Below are positions 50,257 through 59,340 of a stretch of 64,000 nucleotides of DNA, piece by piece. The position numbers and the translations under genes were made by a program. The stretch comes from Anabaena cylindrica PCC 7122. GTDB lineage: Bacteria > Cyanobacteriota > Cyanobacteriia > Cyanobacteriales > Nostocaceae. The DNA is taken from positions 806,001 to 870,000 of the forward strand of contig NC_019771.1 in NCBI RefSeq assembly GCF_000317695.1. The letters are read 5' to 3'. The notes beneath the pieces were generated by a model, which ran no database searches, was not told where the DNA came from, and worked only from the letters and a program-made list of their open reading frames with translations. Position 1 is the stretch's first letter. Each line of letters begins with the position of its first letter.

Positions 50257-52368
50257 TTAACCTACATTAGCAATATAAGGACTAGTTAACTTATCCAACT
50301 GCTGAGTTAACAGACTGAGGAACAAACCCACATCAGTCACCACACCTACAGATTCTATTGAACCGCGATCGCTTAATTTTGTCACCACAGCCGGGTTAAT
50401 GTCCACACAGACCATCTTCACACCCGCAGGAGTCATATTTCCCACCCCAATAGAATGCAGCATAGAAGATAACATCAAAATCATATCTGCACCTTCAATG
50501 ATTTGAGAATATTCCTGTTGTGCTAAAATCAAGTTCATTTGGGTATCAGGTAAAGGGCCATCATCCCGAATTGAACCAGCGAGAGAAAAGGGGATATTAT
50601 TTTTCACGCACTCATACATCACCCCACTTTTCACAACTCCCGCTTCTACCGCTTTAGCAATGCTACCAAAACGACGGACAGTGTTAATTACCTTCAAGTG
50701 ATGTCGGTGGCCACCCCGCACAGCCACACCCCGCTTCATATCCACACCCAGGGATGTACCCAAGATATTTTGTTCCATATCATGAACTGCGATCGCATTT
50801 CCACCCAAAAGACCTTGAACGTAACCTTCCCGAACTAACCTACACAGATGTTCACCACCACCTGTGTGAATTACCACAGGCCCAGCCGTAACAACGACTT
50901 TACCACCGCTATCCTTAATTTTCCGTAATTCCCAAGCCACTTGTTCAACAACTAATTCCACCCGTCTTTCACTGGAAACACCAGAAGACATAAAGCTGAA
51001 TTCTTGAGAATTGCGTTGTTCTCGTGATTCGGCTTTGCGGACAGTGCGGATACCTAAAACATCAACAACTACTTTGTCGCCTATTTCCAAATCACGCAGC
51101 AGTTTACATTTTGCTACTATACCATTAGCAGTTGTAGAAATTGCGATCGCACCATCCATGCGTTGATTCTGCACCTTCAGCCATTCTCCATTTACCCGGA
51201 TTTCAGTCGGATAAATCGTGCTGACATAAAAATCATCAGGTGCTACACCCGCTTGAATCACAGGTTCTAACTTAGAATCTCGTTCATCTTGGGGTAAATC
51301 AACCGCACCCAAATCAATCAACTGTGATATAATCTCTTCCATCACCTCGTGGGATGGTGCAGATACCCTCACCTCAGCCGCAGATGTACTTTGACGTTGT
51401 TCTCCCAAGTTGAATTTGAGAACTTGGAAACTTCCCCCCATTTCCACAATCAAATCTAAAGCGCGGTTAATTAAACCTGCATCAAGCAAGTGTCCTTCCA
51501 TGCGAATGACACGACTTTCTACAGATGCGTTAGCATGAATTTCATCACCAATTGGTTCTGTCACCCGCAAAGTCAAGCATTTAGCCGCACCACCAGCTTT
51601 GAGAAATTCAGTTAAAGGTGTTTCAATCACTTGAAAACCAACTTCAGCCAAACGTGATTTTAAACTTTCACTGGCTTTGTTCATAATGACGATGCTTTCA
51701 ACATTCACCGCATTACAAGCGAAGTTAACAGCATCAGCTTCAGTAATAGCGATCCGCTTTTCAGGTGCGACACGCATTTCAATGACGCGGTTAGAGTAGG
51801 AATCAAACGCACCAGGATAATACAGCAAATAACCATTTGCTAAGGGACAGAAGCAGGTATCAAGGTGATAAAAACGCTCATCCATCAACCGCAGGGAAAT
51901 CACCTCAATGTCCAGCCATTTAGCCAGGTAGGGGTGAGAATCTAATTCTGACCGGAAACCGTATCCAGCCCATAACCAACGCCCTTCTCTGTCTAGGAGT
52001 GCGTCACCAGCACCTTCAAAGGGCAGGTCTTTAGGCAGAGTGTAAACATTATAACCGTTTTGTTCAAACCAATGTTGAAAATGCGGTTCTTCACCTTGGC
52101 GTTCTTTATGTAAAAAGCGGCTGAGAACGACATTTTCACCGAGGACTAAACCTGCATTGGCACTGAATACCATATCAGGCCAGCCTTTTTCTGGGGCAAC
52201 TAAATCAACAATGGCGTGATTTTTGATAACATTGTATAATTTATTCCATTGTTCCACCGCGCGATCGCGTGAGGACTTGTGAATATTCCCTTCCATCCAA
52301 GGATTAATCACATAATCCACATCATAATGGTCAGGAGCGCACATTAAAAACCGAATTTGGGAAACCAT
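50257..52368 (-). CDS. agrE: arginine dihydrolase / ornithine cyclodeaminase (AgrE/ArgZ type)
   Basis: A 703-residue bifunctional enzyme. The N-terminal half is a guanidine-modifying (amidinotransferase-fold) domain: 'MVSQIRFLMCAPDHYDVDYV', 'PFEGAGDALLD', 'RFYHLDTCFCPL' and 'GGAAKCLTLRV' with the catalytic Cys near residue 260. The C-terminal half is the TIGR00300/ornithine cyclodeaminase-like part ('VTAGPVVIHTGGGEHLCRLV', 'GGNAIAVHDMEQN'). It turns arginine into ornithine, CO2 and ammonia, then ornithine into proline, and is used in cyanobacteria to mobilise cyanophycin nitrogen. Monocistronic, no defects seen. Confidence 0.93.
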   Translation of the reverse strand: MVSQIRFLMCAPDHYDVDYVINPWMEGNIHKSSRDRAVEQWNKLYNVIKNHAIVDLVAPEKGWPDMVFSANAGLVLGENVVLSRFLHKERQGEEPHFQHWFEQNGYNVYTLPKDLPFEGAGDALLDREGRWLWAGYGFRSELDSHPYLAKWLDIEVISLRLMDERFYHLDTCFCPLANGYLLYYPGAFDSYSNRVIEMRVAPEKRIAITEADAVNFACNAVNVESIVIMNKASESLKSRLAEVGFQVIETPLTEFLKAGGAAKCLTLRVTEPIGDEIHANASVESRVIRMEGHLLDAGLINRALDLIVEMGGSFQVLKFNLGEQRQSTSAAEVRVSAPSHEVMEEIISQLIDLGAVDLPQDERDSKLEPVIQAGVAPDDFYVSTIYPTEIRVNGEWLKVQNQRMDGAIAISTTANGIVAKCKLLRDLEIGDKVVVDVLGIRTVRKAESREQRNSQEFSFMSSGVSSERRVELVVEQVAWELRKIKDSGGKVVVTAGPVVIHTGGGEHLCRLVREGYVQGLLGGNAIAVHDMEQNILGTSLGVDMKRGVAVRGGHRHHLKVINTVRRFGSIAKAVEAGVVKSGVMYECVKNNIPFSLAGSIRDDGPLPDTQMNLILAQQEYSQIIEGADMILMLSSMLHSIGVGNMTPAGVKMVCVDINPAVVTKLSDRGSIESVGVVTDVGLFLSLLTQQLDKLTSPYIANVG

Positions 52369-52627
52369 AAAAATTTTTACTTCGCTTTTCAGTAATCTCT
52401 TCTGGATACAGAGTTTTGGTGTTCTCAGTCTGTCAAATCTGCTACTTAATCCCTACCTTTTGCTCTTGGTAGGCTTTATAAGGATATCTTCATTATTCTA
52501 TTACTGCTAGGGACAAACTGAGGACATGAAGCAAAAAAGGTTTATGAAGAGATGTCAACTGCTGGCATTTACCTTCTTGTGTATAATTATTTAATGGCAT
52601 TAATTTGATTTTTTATGGTGTCGTTTA

Positions 52628-53770
52628 ATGACTGAGCAAAAGTATAAACATACTACAAAAACTGTTCGTTGCGGGCATTGTGGCAATAAAACTCTGATGA
52701 AAGTTATTAGTGAAGGTGAGTATAGAAAAGACATATATTATGATTCAGATTTTGAATACGACTGTTGGGAAATTTATAAAATTCAAAGCTTATTATGTCC
52801 TAATTGTGAAGATTTTAATATTATTAAATTTGTTGAAAATTGGGATTCCAATAAAATAGAGATGTGTTACGAACCTGAATGGGTGACAGAAATTATATAT
52901 CTATATCCTCTGTTAAAAGAATTTGCTGATATATCTCCTAAAGCCCAAGATATTAGAGATACATTTCGAGAAGCGAGAACTTGTTTTCAAGGTGAACTAT
53001 ACACATCAAGTGTAGTAATGTGTCGAAAAACAATGGAAATGCTATGTTTATATTTTAAAATTGAACAGCCAGGTAATTTGCATGGAAAGCTTGCGAAAAT
53101 GCGAGATGAAGAAATTATTGATAATAAATTTTATGAATGGGCTAATGTTTTAAAGTCTTTTGGTAATGAAGCTGTACACAGTTCTGAAAAATTTTCTAAG
53201 GAAGATACGCAAGACATTCTTGATTTTACATACGCGTTAGTAGAATATTGTATTGATTTTGATTATAAATTTCAACAACTACTGGAAAGACGAGGAAAAG
53301 TACAACCATCTCCAGATTTAGAAACAACGACTTTAACAGAAGAAACCATTCACAATCTTGTCCAAAAACTAGATGACAATGAAACATCAGCAGTACGCTA
53401 CTATGCGGCTAGTACACTTGCTAAAATAAATATAGAAATTGACAAAGTAATCCCAGTATTCCTGAGTCTAATCAATAGCACTAAATTTAGTAAAGATGCG
53501 ACCAATTATTTAAAATCTATTGGTTCAAAAGCTATTCCAGAACTCATTAATGCTTTAGAAAAGCATACTAGCCATAATGTTCGTTCTGCTGCTGCCACCA
53601 TATTAGGCGATATTGGAACAAATAACCCTGATGTAATAGAATCTCTTGTTAAGGCATTGAAAGATCCAAATGATGATGTTCAGTATAAAGCAGGAATAGC
53701 ACTGGAAAAACTTGATAATATTGCTATTGATGCTTTTGTTAAAATATATCCTTTACCACCAGGATCGTAG
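52628..53770 (+). CDS. zinc ribbon + DUF4145 + HEAT-repeat protein (operon gene 1)
   Basis: A 380-residue protein. Residues 15-60 are a zinc ribbon (Cys15-x2-Cys18 ... Cys57-x2-Cys60). Residues about 95-220 are DUF4145-like: 'REARTCFQGELYTSSVVMCR', 'NLHGKLAKM', 'SFGNEAVHS'. Residues about 230-370 are HEAT/PBS-lyase-type repeats ('SAVRYYAASTLAKIN', 'VRSAAATILGDIG', 'DVQYKAGIALEKL'). DUF4145 is often found with restriction and defence genes; HEAT repeats suggest a scaffold or sensor. The ATPase gene starts 6 bases after its stop. A TATAAT box lies about 50 bases upstream of the start. Confidence 0.75.
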   Translation: MTEQKYKHTTKTVRCGHCGNKTLMKVISEGEYRKDIYYDSDFEYDCWEIYKIQSLLCPNCEDFNIIKFVENWDSNKIEMCYEPEWVTEIIYLYPLLKEFADISPKAQDIRDTFREARTCFQGELYTSSVVMCRKTMEMLCLYFKIEQPGNLHGKLAKMRDEEIIDNKFYEWANVLKSFGNEAVHSSEKFSKEDTQDILDFTYALVEYCIDFDYKFQQLLERRGKVQPSPDLETTTLTEETIHNLVQKLDDNETSAVRYYAASTLAKINIEIDKVIPVFLSLINSTKFSKDATNYLKSIGSKAIPELINALEKHTSHNVRSAAATILGDIGTNNPDVIESLVKALKDPNDDVQYKAGIALEKLDNIAIDAFVKIYPLPPGS

Positions 53771-53776
53771 TCTTAA

Positions 53777-55222
53777 ATGAAAATCAAATTCTCTAATTTA
53801 GGTAGTATTCAAGAAACAGAGTTGGATTTGCGTCCTCTGACAGTAATTATTGGACCTAATAACTCAGGTAAAACTTATATTGCTTATTCTACCTATGGGT
53901 TGTGGCAGCGTGCTTGCAGAAGTATCAGTTTTAAACAAGACCTGAATCTAATAAAATTCACGCACGAACAGGAAGGTAATTGGTCACTAATAATAGATGA
54001 TAATGTGTTAGATTTTTTTATTACAGATGCTAAAAATGCAGCAGAACAATTCCAAGGTGATACTTTAGAATCATTTTTTCAAGATTCAAGTCGTAAACTT
54101 TTTTCTAAAACATCGTTTGAAATAATAGTTTCTCGTAAAGAGGTGGAAGATGCAATCAATCACTTAACTCATCAAGATCCCTTTGTTTTGATAGATGGAT
54201 CTTTACTCAAATTTAGTCGTCAAGGCAATATTTTATATGCTCAAGTAAATATAGAGAAAACAAATAACAATAGAAGAATAATAAATATTGTTAATATGTT
54301 AGAAAATGATAGTAAAACTCCTCCAGATGACTTATTTTTCTTTCTCATTAAAGAGATACTTTTTTATACTGAAATTTTTCCTTTTCCCGTGGAAAGAAAT
54401 GCTTTTATAAATACCTATAAAATGCTGGAAAATAGCCGTTATAAATTTCTTAAAGAAACTCAAAGACAATTATTTAGTAACAGTTCAGAAAGACGACTCA
54501 AACTACTAAGAGAACAAGGTGATATTCGTTATCCAAAACCAGTAGAAGATTTTTTAGATTTCTTGTCTGAAATAGAACTTCAAAAAACACCGAAAATTAA
54601 TCCAAGCGATAAGAATGAATTTCAGAAGTTAGCTGATGAAATTGAGGAACAACTACAAAACAAAAATAAAACTAATCTAAAACCTACTAAGCTAGGTGGA
54701 AAAGAAATAAAAGTTTTAGTTAAAAAAGGTTTAGAAATTGATCTATATAATGCTTCATCTTCTATCAGGCAACTTGCACCATTACTTTTATATTTAAGAT
54801 TTCGCGCAAGTAAAGGTGATTTTGTGGTAGTAGATGAACCAGAGATGAACTTACACCCAGAATCACAAGCAAAGCTACTGGAAGCATTATCTATTCTTGT
54901 TAATTTTGGTGTGAGAATTTTACTCACAACCCATAGTCCTTATATTATGGCACATTTGAATAATTTAGTTAATGGTAATCATGAAAATCCTGAAATATTA
55001 AAACGTCAATCTTCATCTTTATATCTTCAAGATGAAAGAGCATTTTTACCTATTGATAAAGTTAGTGCGTATGAAATGAAAGATAATAAATTAGTTTCAT
55101 TAAATGATCCAGATTATGGCATTAGATGGGATACTTTAAGTGATGTTGCTGTAGATATTCAACAAAAGTTTTTTGAAATTTATGAAGCAGGACAAGAAAA
55201 AGCATATGAAACAGAAGAATAG
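53777..55222 (+). CDS. OLD/AAA-type ATPase (operon gene 2)
   Basis: A 481-residue ABC-like ATPase of the AAA_15/21 or OLD class. Walker A is 'GPNNSGKT' (26-33), after the strand 'LTVIIG'. A long insertion of about 250 residues follows, with coiled segments. The second half carries the signature-like 'SSSIRQLAPLLLYLR', Walker B 'FVVVDEPEMNLHPESQ' (Asp353-Glu354) and 'LLTTHSPYIM' with His386. There is no C-terminal TOPRIM domain as in true OLD nucleases or GajA, so the nuclease function may be in the next gene, which overlaps its end by 17 bases. No HNH or helicase partner is present. Confidence 0.85.
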   Translation: MKIKFSNLGSIQETELDLRPLTVIIGPNNSGKTYIAYSTYGLWQRACRSISFKQDLNLIKFTHEQEGNWSLIIDDNVLDFFITDAKNAAEQFQGDTLESFFQDSSRKLFSKTSFEIIVSRKEVEDAINHLTHQDPFVLIDGSLLKFSRQGNILYAQVNIEKTNNNRRIINIVNMLENDSKTPPDDLFFFLIKEILFYTEIFPFPVERNAFINTYKMLENSRYKFLKETQRQLFSNSSERRLKLLREQGDIRYPKPVEDFLDFLSEIELQKTPKINPSDKNEFQKLADEIEEQLQNKNKTNLKPTKLGGKEIKVLVKKGLEIDLYNASSSIRQLAPLLLYLRFRASKGDFVVVDEPEMNLHPESQAKLLEALSILVNFGVRILLTTHSPYIMAHLNNLVNGNHENPEILKRQSSSLYLQDERAFLPIDKVSAYEMKDNKLVSLNDPDYGIRWDTLSDVAVDIQQKFFEIYEAGQEKAYETEE

Positions 55223-56111
55223 TCTTGCTCAACTTCTCAAGGATAAAAAAGATAAACTTGATTGGCAAAATTTTAACTTTCTAGAAAATCTGCTAGTATT
55301 CTGTACAGTACCAGGAAGAACTGTTCCTAAAGAAAGTGGAGTACATTTTCGGATAACATTAGATTCTCAAAATCAAGCTATATGTATTTTGCTTGAAATA
55401 GATAGAAGAAATGATCCTCTAATTAGAAATCAAGCATTAAAGCGTCCAGATTATATGTCTCTTTATATTGATTCTAAATCTTGCATTTGCACCATTATTG
55501 AAATGAAAGGTAAGAATCACAATTCTTTAGAAAATGGAATTGAACAAATTTTAAAATTGAAAGAAATTCTACAAACTGAAATTTCCACTCATTTACCTAG
55601 CAAACTAAAAGTTAAATATCAAGGAATTTTATTGACACCATATAATTCACAAGTCCCAGATAAAAAAATAGCAGAAGAGGCTTTAAAAGGTTTTGTTATT
55701 TTACCTATTAAATATGATCACAAAGCCGAATTATATCCTTATGTTTCAAAACCAAATAAGATAACAGATAGATATAATCATCAAGAAATTACTAAATCAA
55801 ATGCTTTGTTTATTGAACAAATTTTAACAACAATAGCATTACCAAAACGTATACCTGATGACTACTATTCTAGCAATTTTTTAGTCGGGAATGATAGAGA
55901 AGGAATTTATATCAACTATTTATTACCAAATGACAGCGATTATATAACTTTATTAGCTAATACAAAATATACTGAAATTAATATAGAGGACAATGAAGAA
56001 CAGGAAAAAATAAAAAATGAATTAGATTTACTCAATCTGATAAATAGATTAGCAATCAAGTTTTCAAATAACCAAATATCAAATTATGAAAACTATCAGA
56101 AGAAAATTTAA
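55206..56111 (+). CDS. PD-(D/E)XK-like protein (operon gene 3)
   Basis: A 301-residue protein without signal peptide. The core is 'RPDYMSLYI' then 'CTIIEMKGKN', giving Pro81-Asp82, 16 residues, Glu99-Met-Lys101: the spacing of a PD-(D/E)XK nuclease with a following helix 'ENGIEQILKLKEIL'. The N-terminal 70 residues include 'VHFRITLDSQN'. The last third is polar and unassigned. I chose ATG 55206 ('MKQKNSLAQLL'); a start at 55173 is also in frame and would overlap the ATPase more. It is translationally coupled to the ATPase. The nuclease role is inferred from the motif only. Confidence 0.6.
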   Translation: MKQKNSLAQLLKDKKDKLDWQNFNFLENLLVFCTVPGRTVPKESGVHFRITLDSQNQAICILLEIDRRNDPLIRNQALKRPDYMSLYIDSKSCICTIIEMKGKNHNSLENGIEQILKLKEILQTEISTHLPSKLKVKYQGILLTPYNSQVPDKKIAEEALKGFVILPIKYDHKAELYPYVSKPNKITDRYNHQEITKSNALFIEQILTTIALPKRIPDDYYSSNFLVGNDREGIYINYLLPNDSDYITLLANTKYTEINIEDNEEQEKIKNELDLLNLINRLAIKFSNNQISNYENYQKKI

Positions 56112-57070
56112 TTTTTATGCCCCCCAAAAATAATAGTAGAAAATAAGAGACTTGCGGCATTGCTGAATTAGGGTATGCAATTGAAAAATCAATGATTTCA
56201 AACTCTTACTCTCTGTGACTCTGCGCCTCTGCGTGAAACAAAATCATACTCTTAATCAGCAACGCCAAAAGATCAATAATAATTGAACGCAGATATAGCT
56301 TGCTATATTGTAAATGCCATTTTAACAATGCAAAAATTCTTTTCAGAAAAAGAACAGAGTGAAATAGAAAAAGCTGGGACTTATTTTAGATTAAAACTAG
56401 TACATGTATGTTTCTATAGAAAAAATAAAGCTATGAAGGTTAGGGACTAAATACTTATGCGTAAAAACTCGTATTTCTGTAGAAATACTTACTGTGGTTT
56501 CCACTTTCTTTAATCAGTTTTCCCCGTAGCAGAAAAAAATTATACTTTAGTAACCCTACTAATTGACCACTTTGATATAAAGTCTGTTATTATAGTGGTC
56601 ATATTTTATAGGTTCTGAAATTCCTTCTATATATACAATTTCGCAGTTTTTGACTTCTTGTTTTTATCTCTTTATGAGAAATCAGGGTTTGAAGATAGTG
56701 GGAAAGAGCAGTATAGTAGAAAGTTATTATTCTTTGATATGCTAGTCAAAAAGGCTACTTTTTTTATCCGACAGCATTAGAGTATAACTTAGTAAGCGAA
56801 TGGTGTTTTTTTTTGATTACGTCAAAGCGTTAGGAGCATACTGTTTGATTACAACATCATGTGAAGTGTAGATGATAGACATCTATTAAAAATGTGCCGA
56901 GTCAAGGTAAGCTTGGAGCAGCCTAATTGTGATGATTGCTCAACCAAAAAGAACTTACCTCAAGAACAAATCTCATGTCTCTACTGCTAAAGTTCTAGCC
57001 CAAAGAATACAGAAGATTAATACACCTTGAAAGGGTTAGTTCTGGTGTTTACCACTACCGATTTGCCAAT
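56112..57070. other. 959-base intergenic region without recognised gene
   Basis: A/T-rich. It holds a 'CTCTGCGCCTCTGCGTGAAAC' type dispersed repeat at about 56214-56240 (also seen near 6210, 39110, 50170 and 50230) and an 8-base inverted repeat TGACCACT/AGTGGTCA at 56564-56571 and 56594-56601. All frames are short. The right third precedes the kinase remnant and may be its decayed upstream region. Confidence 0.55.
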
Positions 57071-57322
57071 ATGTTTAGTATTTCCAGATATCAGATAACT
57101 GAAAAACTCTATAATGGTTCCAGGACAATGGTTTGTCGCAAGCATCAAAAAACTGATCGAAACCCTGTAGTTAGCGAATCTTTTGTATTAGAAGAACGAG
57201 ATATTAGACATCGCTTGACCATTTCCGAAAAATTATATGGTCGAGAAAAAGAAGTCAAAGAACGACTAGAAGCATTTGAGAGAGTATCCGTTTTTTTACA
57301 AAAATATTTAATAATAATTTAA
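57071..57322 (+). pseudogene. internally deleted remnant of a Ser/Thr kinase-AAA multisensor protein
   Basis: The 83-codon frame joins two separated parts of a very large cyanobacterial signalling family. 'YQITEKLYNGSRTMVCR' is the glycine-rich start of the N-terminal Ser/Thr kinase lobe. 'LEERDIRHRLTISEKLYGRE' and 'EVKERLEAFERVS' correspond to the linker and beginning of the AAA ATPase domain, normally some 250 residues later. The ATPase, GAF and histidine-kinase parts that should follow are missing. Both joins are in frame, so a short product could still be made, but it cannot be a working kinase. Confidence 0.6.
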
Positions 57323-57363
57323 GTATTACCCCTGAGAAAAAACTTTTTGCTTGCAGTTTTGTT

Positions 57364-59055
57364 GTGGCAACTTTGCTGTGCAACTATCAACAAGCGATGT
57401 CTAGGACGGGCTACGTCTACGCTCAAACTCCCGATCCCACTTCATTACCATCAGAGATTAATCCCTTACCTTCTGATGTGCTACCACAGCCATCAATGCC
57501 AGAAGAACAACTACTTCCTCCCTTGGAACTACCGGATCAATCAATACCGGGACAGGATGATGCTAATGCCAAATTTCAAGTCGATCGCATTGAAGTTGTC
57601 GGGAGTACAGTTTTCACACCAGAGCAGTTTGCCGCAATTACAAATCCTTTCGTGGGCAAGGAATTAACATTTGTAGAATTGCTACAAATTAAAGATGTCA
57701 TTACCAAGTTCTACACTGACAAAGGTTATGTCACCACAGGGGCGTTAATTACACCGCAGACACTAGAAGCTGGGACAGTCAAAATTCAGGTAATCGAAGG
57801 TAGTCTGCAAGAAATCAAAATCACTGGTAATCGACGATTACAGACTGGATACATCCGCGATCGCATTCAACTAGGAGCGAAAAAACCCCTGAATGTGCCG
57901 CGCTTAATGGAAAAATTACAACTACTCCGCCTCGATCCGCGCATTCAAAACCTCTCAGCAGAGTTACAAATGGGTGTAATTCCAGGAACCAATATCTTGC
58001 AAGTAGAGGTACAAGAAGCCGACACCTTCTCTCTCACCACAACCATAGATAATGGGCGATCGCCTAGTGTGGGCAGCTTTCGGCGGGGAGTGGATCTTCA
58101 AGAAGCCAATTTACTCGGTTTAGGTGACACCCTCAGCGTGGGATACGCCAATACCGATGGTAGTAATGCCATCAACGTGAATTACAAACTACCGATTAAT
58201 GCCCACAATGGCACCATATCTTTAGGTTTTAACCAAGGTTGGAACCGCGTGATTGAAGAACCATTCAGCGTTCTGGATATTCAATCAAATACCACATCTT
58301 ACGAATTGAGTTATCGCCAACCACTCATACAAAAGCCCACTCAAGAATTAGCAATGGGGCTATCATTCTCACGCCAAGAAAGCCAAACTGAATTAGGTCT
58401 GGATAATATTGGTGGATTTCCTTTATCACCCGGTGCAGATGCCGACGGTAAAACTAACATATCTGCCCTACGCTTTTTTCAAGATTATACCCAGCGCAGC
58501 ACCAGCCAAGTCTTTGCAGCGCGATCGCAATTTAGCTTTGGTGTAGATTGGTTCGGGGCTAACGTTAGTGACAATGCCCCAGATAGTCGCTTTTTCGCTT
58601 GGCGAGGACAGGCGCAGTGGGTGCGAAAGTTGGCATCTGACACCCTGTTTTTAGTCAGGGGCGATTTGCAATTAGCAGCAGATTCTCTAGTACCATTAGA
58701 GCAATTTGGGCTTGGTGGACAAATCAGTGTGCGGGGCTATCGCCAAGACACATTACTTACAGATAATGGATTGTTGTTTTCAGCAGAATTGCGGTTGCCG
58801 ATAGTGCGTGCCGCTAACATTGGCGGAGTACTACAACTAACACCTTTTATTGATGTGGGTCAAGGTTGGAACACCAAGGGCGATAATCCATCAACAAGTA
58901 CATTAGTGGGTACCGGCTTAGGACTACTGTGGAAACAGGGTAATAACTTCTCAGCCCGCCTAGATTGGGGTATTCCCCTGGTTTCTGTAGAAGGTGAAAA
59001 GAGCAGTCTCCAGGAAAATGGTTTGTACTTTTCAGTGAGCTATTCACCATTTTAA
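57364..59055 (+). CDS. TpsB outer-membrane transporter (ShlB/FhaC/HecB family)
   Basis: A 563-residue outer-membrane secretion partner. A proline-rich linker (about 20-60) is followed by a POTRA domain of the ShlB type ('FQVDRIEVVGSTVFTPEQF', 'GYVTTGALITPQTLEAGTVK'), a second POTRA-like part, and a 16-strand barrel ending 'GLYFSVSYSPF' with terminal Phe. The start is a problem: GTG 57364 is the first usual start, but the signal-peptide basic part ('PEKKLFACSFVVATLLC') lies upstream in the same open frame with no ATG, GTG or TTG. The region 'AMSRTGYVYAQ' is coded by a short dispersed repeat. It should export the TpsA proteins at 60156 and 62753. Confidence 0.88.
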   Translation: MATLLCNYQQAMSRTGYVYAQTPDPTSLPSEINPLPSDVLPQPSMPEEQLLPPLELPDQSIPGQDDANAKFQVDRIEVVGSTVFTPEQFAAITNPFVGKELTFVELLQIKDVITKFYTDKGYVTTGALITPQTLEAGTVKIQVIEGSLQEIKITGNRRLQTGYIRDRIQLGAKKPLNVPRLMEKLQLLRLDPRIQNLSAELQMGVIPGTNILQVEVQEADTFSLTTTIDNGRSPSVGSFRRGVDLQEANLLGLGDTLSVGYANTDGSNAINVNYKLPINAHNGTISLGFNQGWNRVIEEPFSVLDIQSNTTSYELSYRQPLIQKPTQELAMGLSFSRQESQTELGLDNIGGFPLSPGADADGKTNISALRFFQDYTQRSTSQVFAARSQFSFGVDWFGANVSDNAPDSRFFAWRGQAQWVRKLASDTLFLVRGDLQLAADSLVPLEQFGLGGQISVRGYRQDTLLTDNGLLFSAELRLPIVRAANIGGVLQLTPFIDVGQGWNTKGDNPSTSTLVGTGLGLLWKQGNNFSARLDWGIPLVSVEGEKSSLQENGLYFSVSYSPF

Positions 59056-59340
59056 AAAAAACAATCAAAAAGCACTGAGACCACCCCAACCATAAACATT
59101 TCGGATGGGGAAAAGGTCTTTGTTTTTCAGAGAATGCTGAATGGATCTATAGGACTCCTATTTGATTTTTGATAGCTTGCGTGGCGTAGCCATACAAGAC
59201 TCGGTAGGTATCAATTCTGTCTTTCCTGTTCCCTGACTACACAAGTAAATTTAGGAATCAAACCGGATTCCTAATATAATGAGTTGACCTATCTTTTTGT
59301 ATGGGAATAATTTCATACCTTATACCATCGAGGATGTACG

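Noticed and set aside
53777..55222. Gabija-type GajA
   Set aside because: No TOPRIM domain follows the ATPase and no UvrD-like helicase gene is adjacent.
56564..56601. 8-base inverted repeat TGACCACT/AGTGGTCA as a transposon end
   Set aside because: Arms are short, spacing only 22 bases, no target duplication or transposase; left as a plain inverted repeat.
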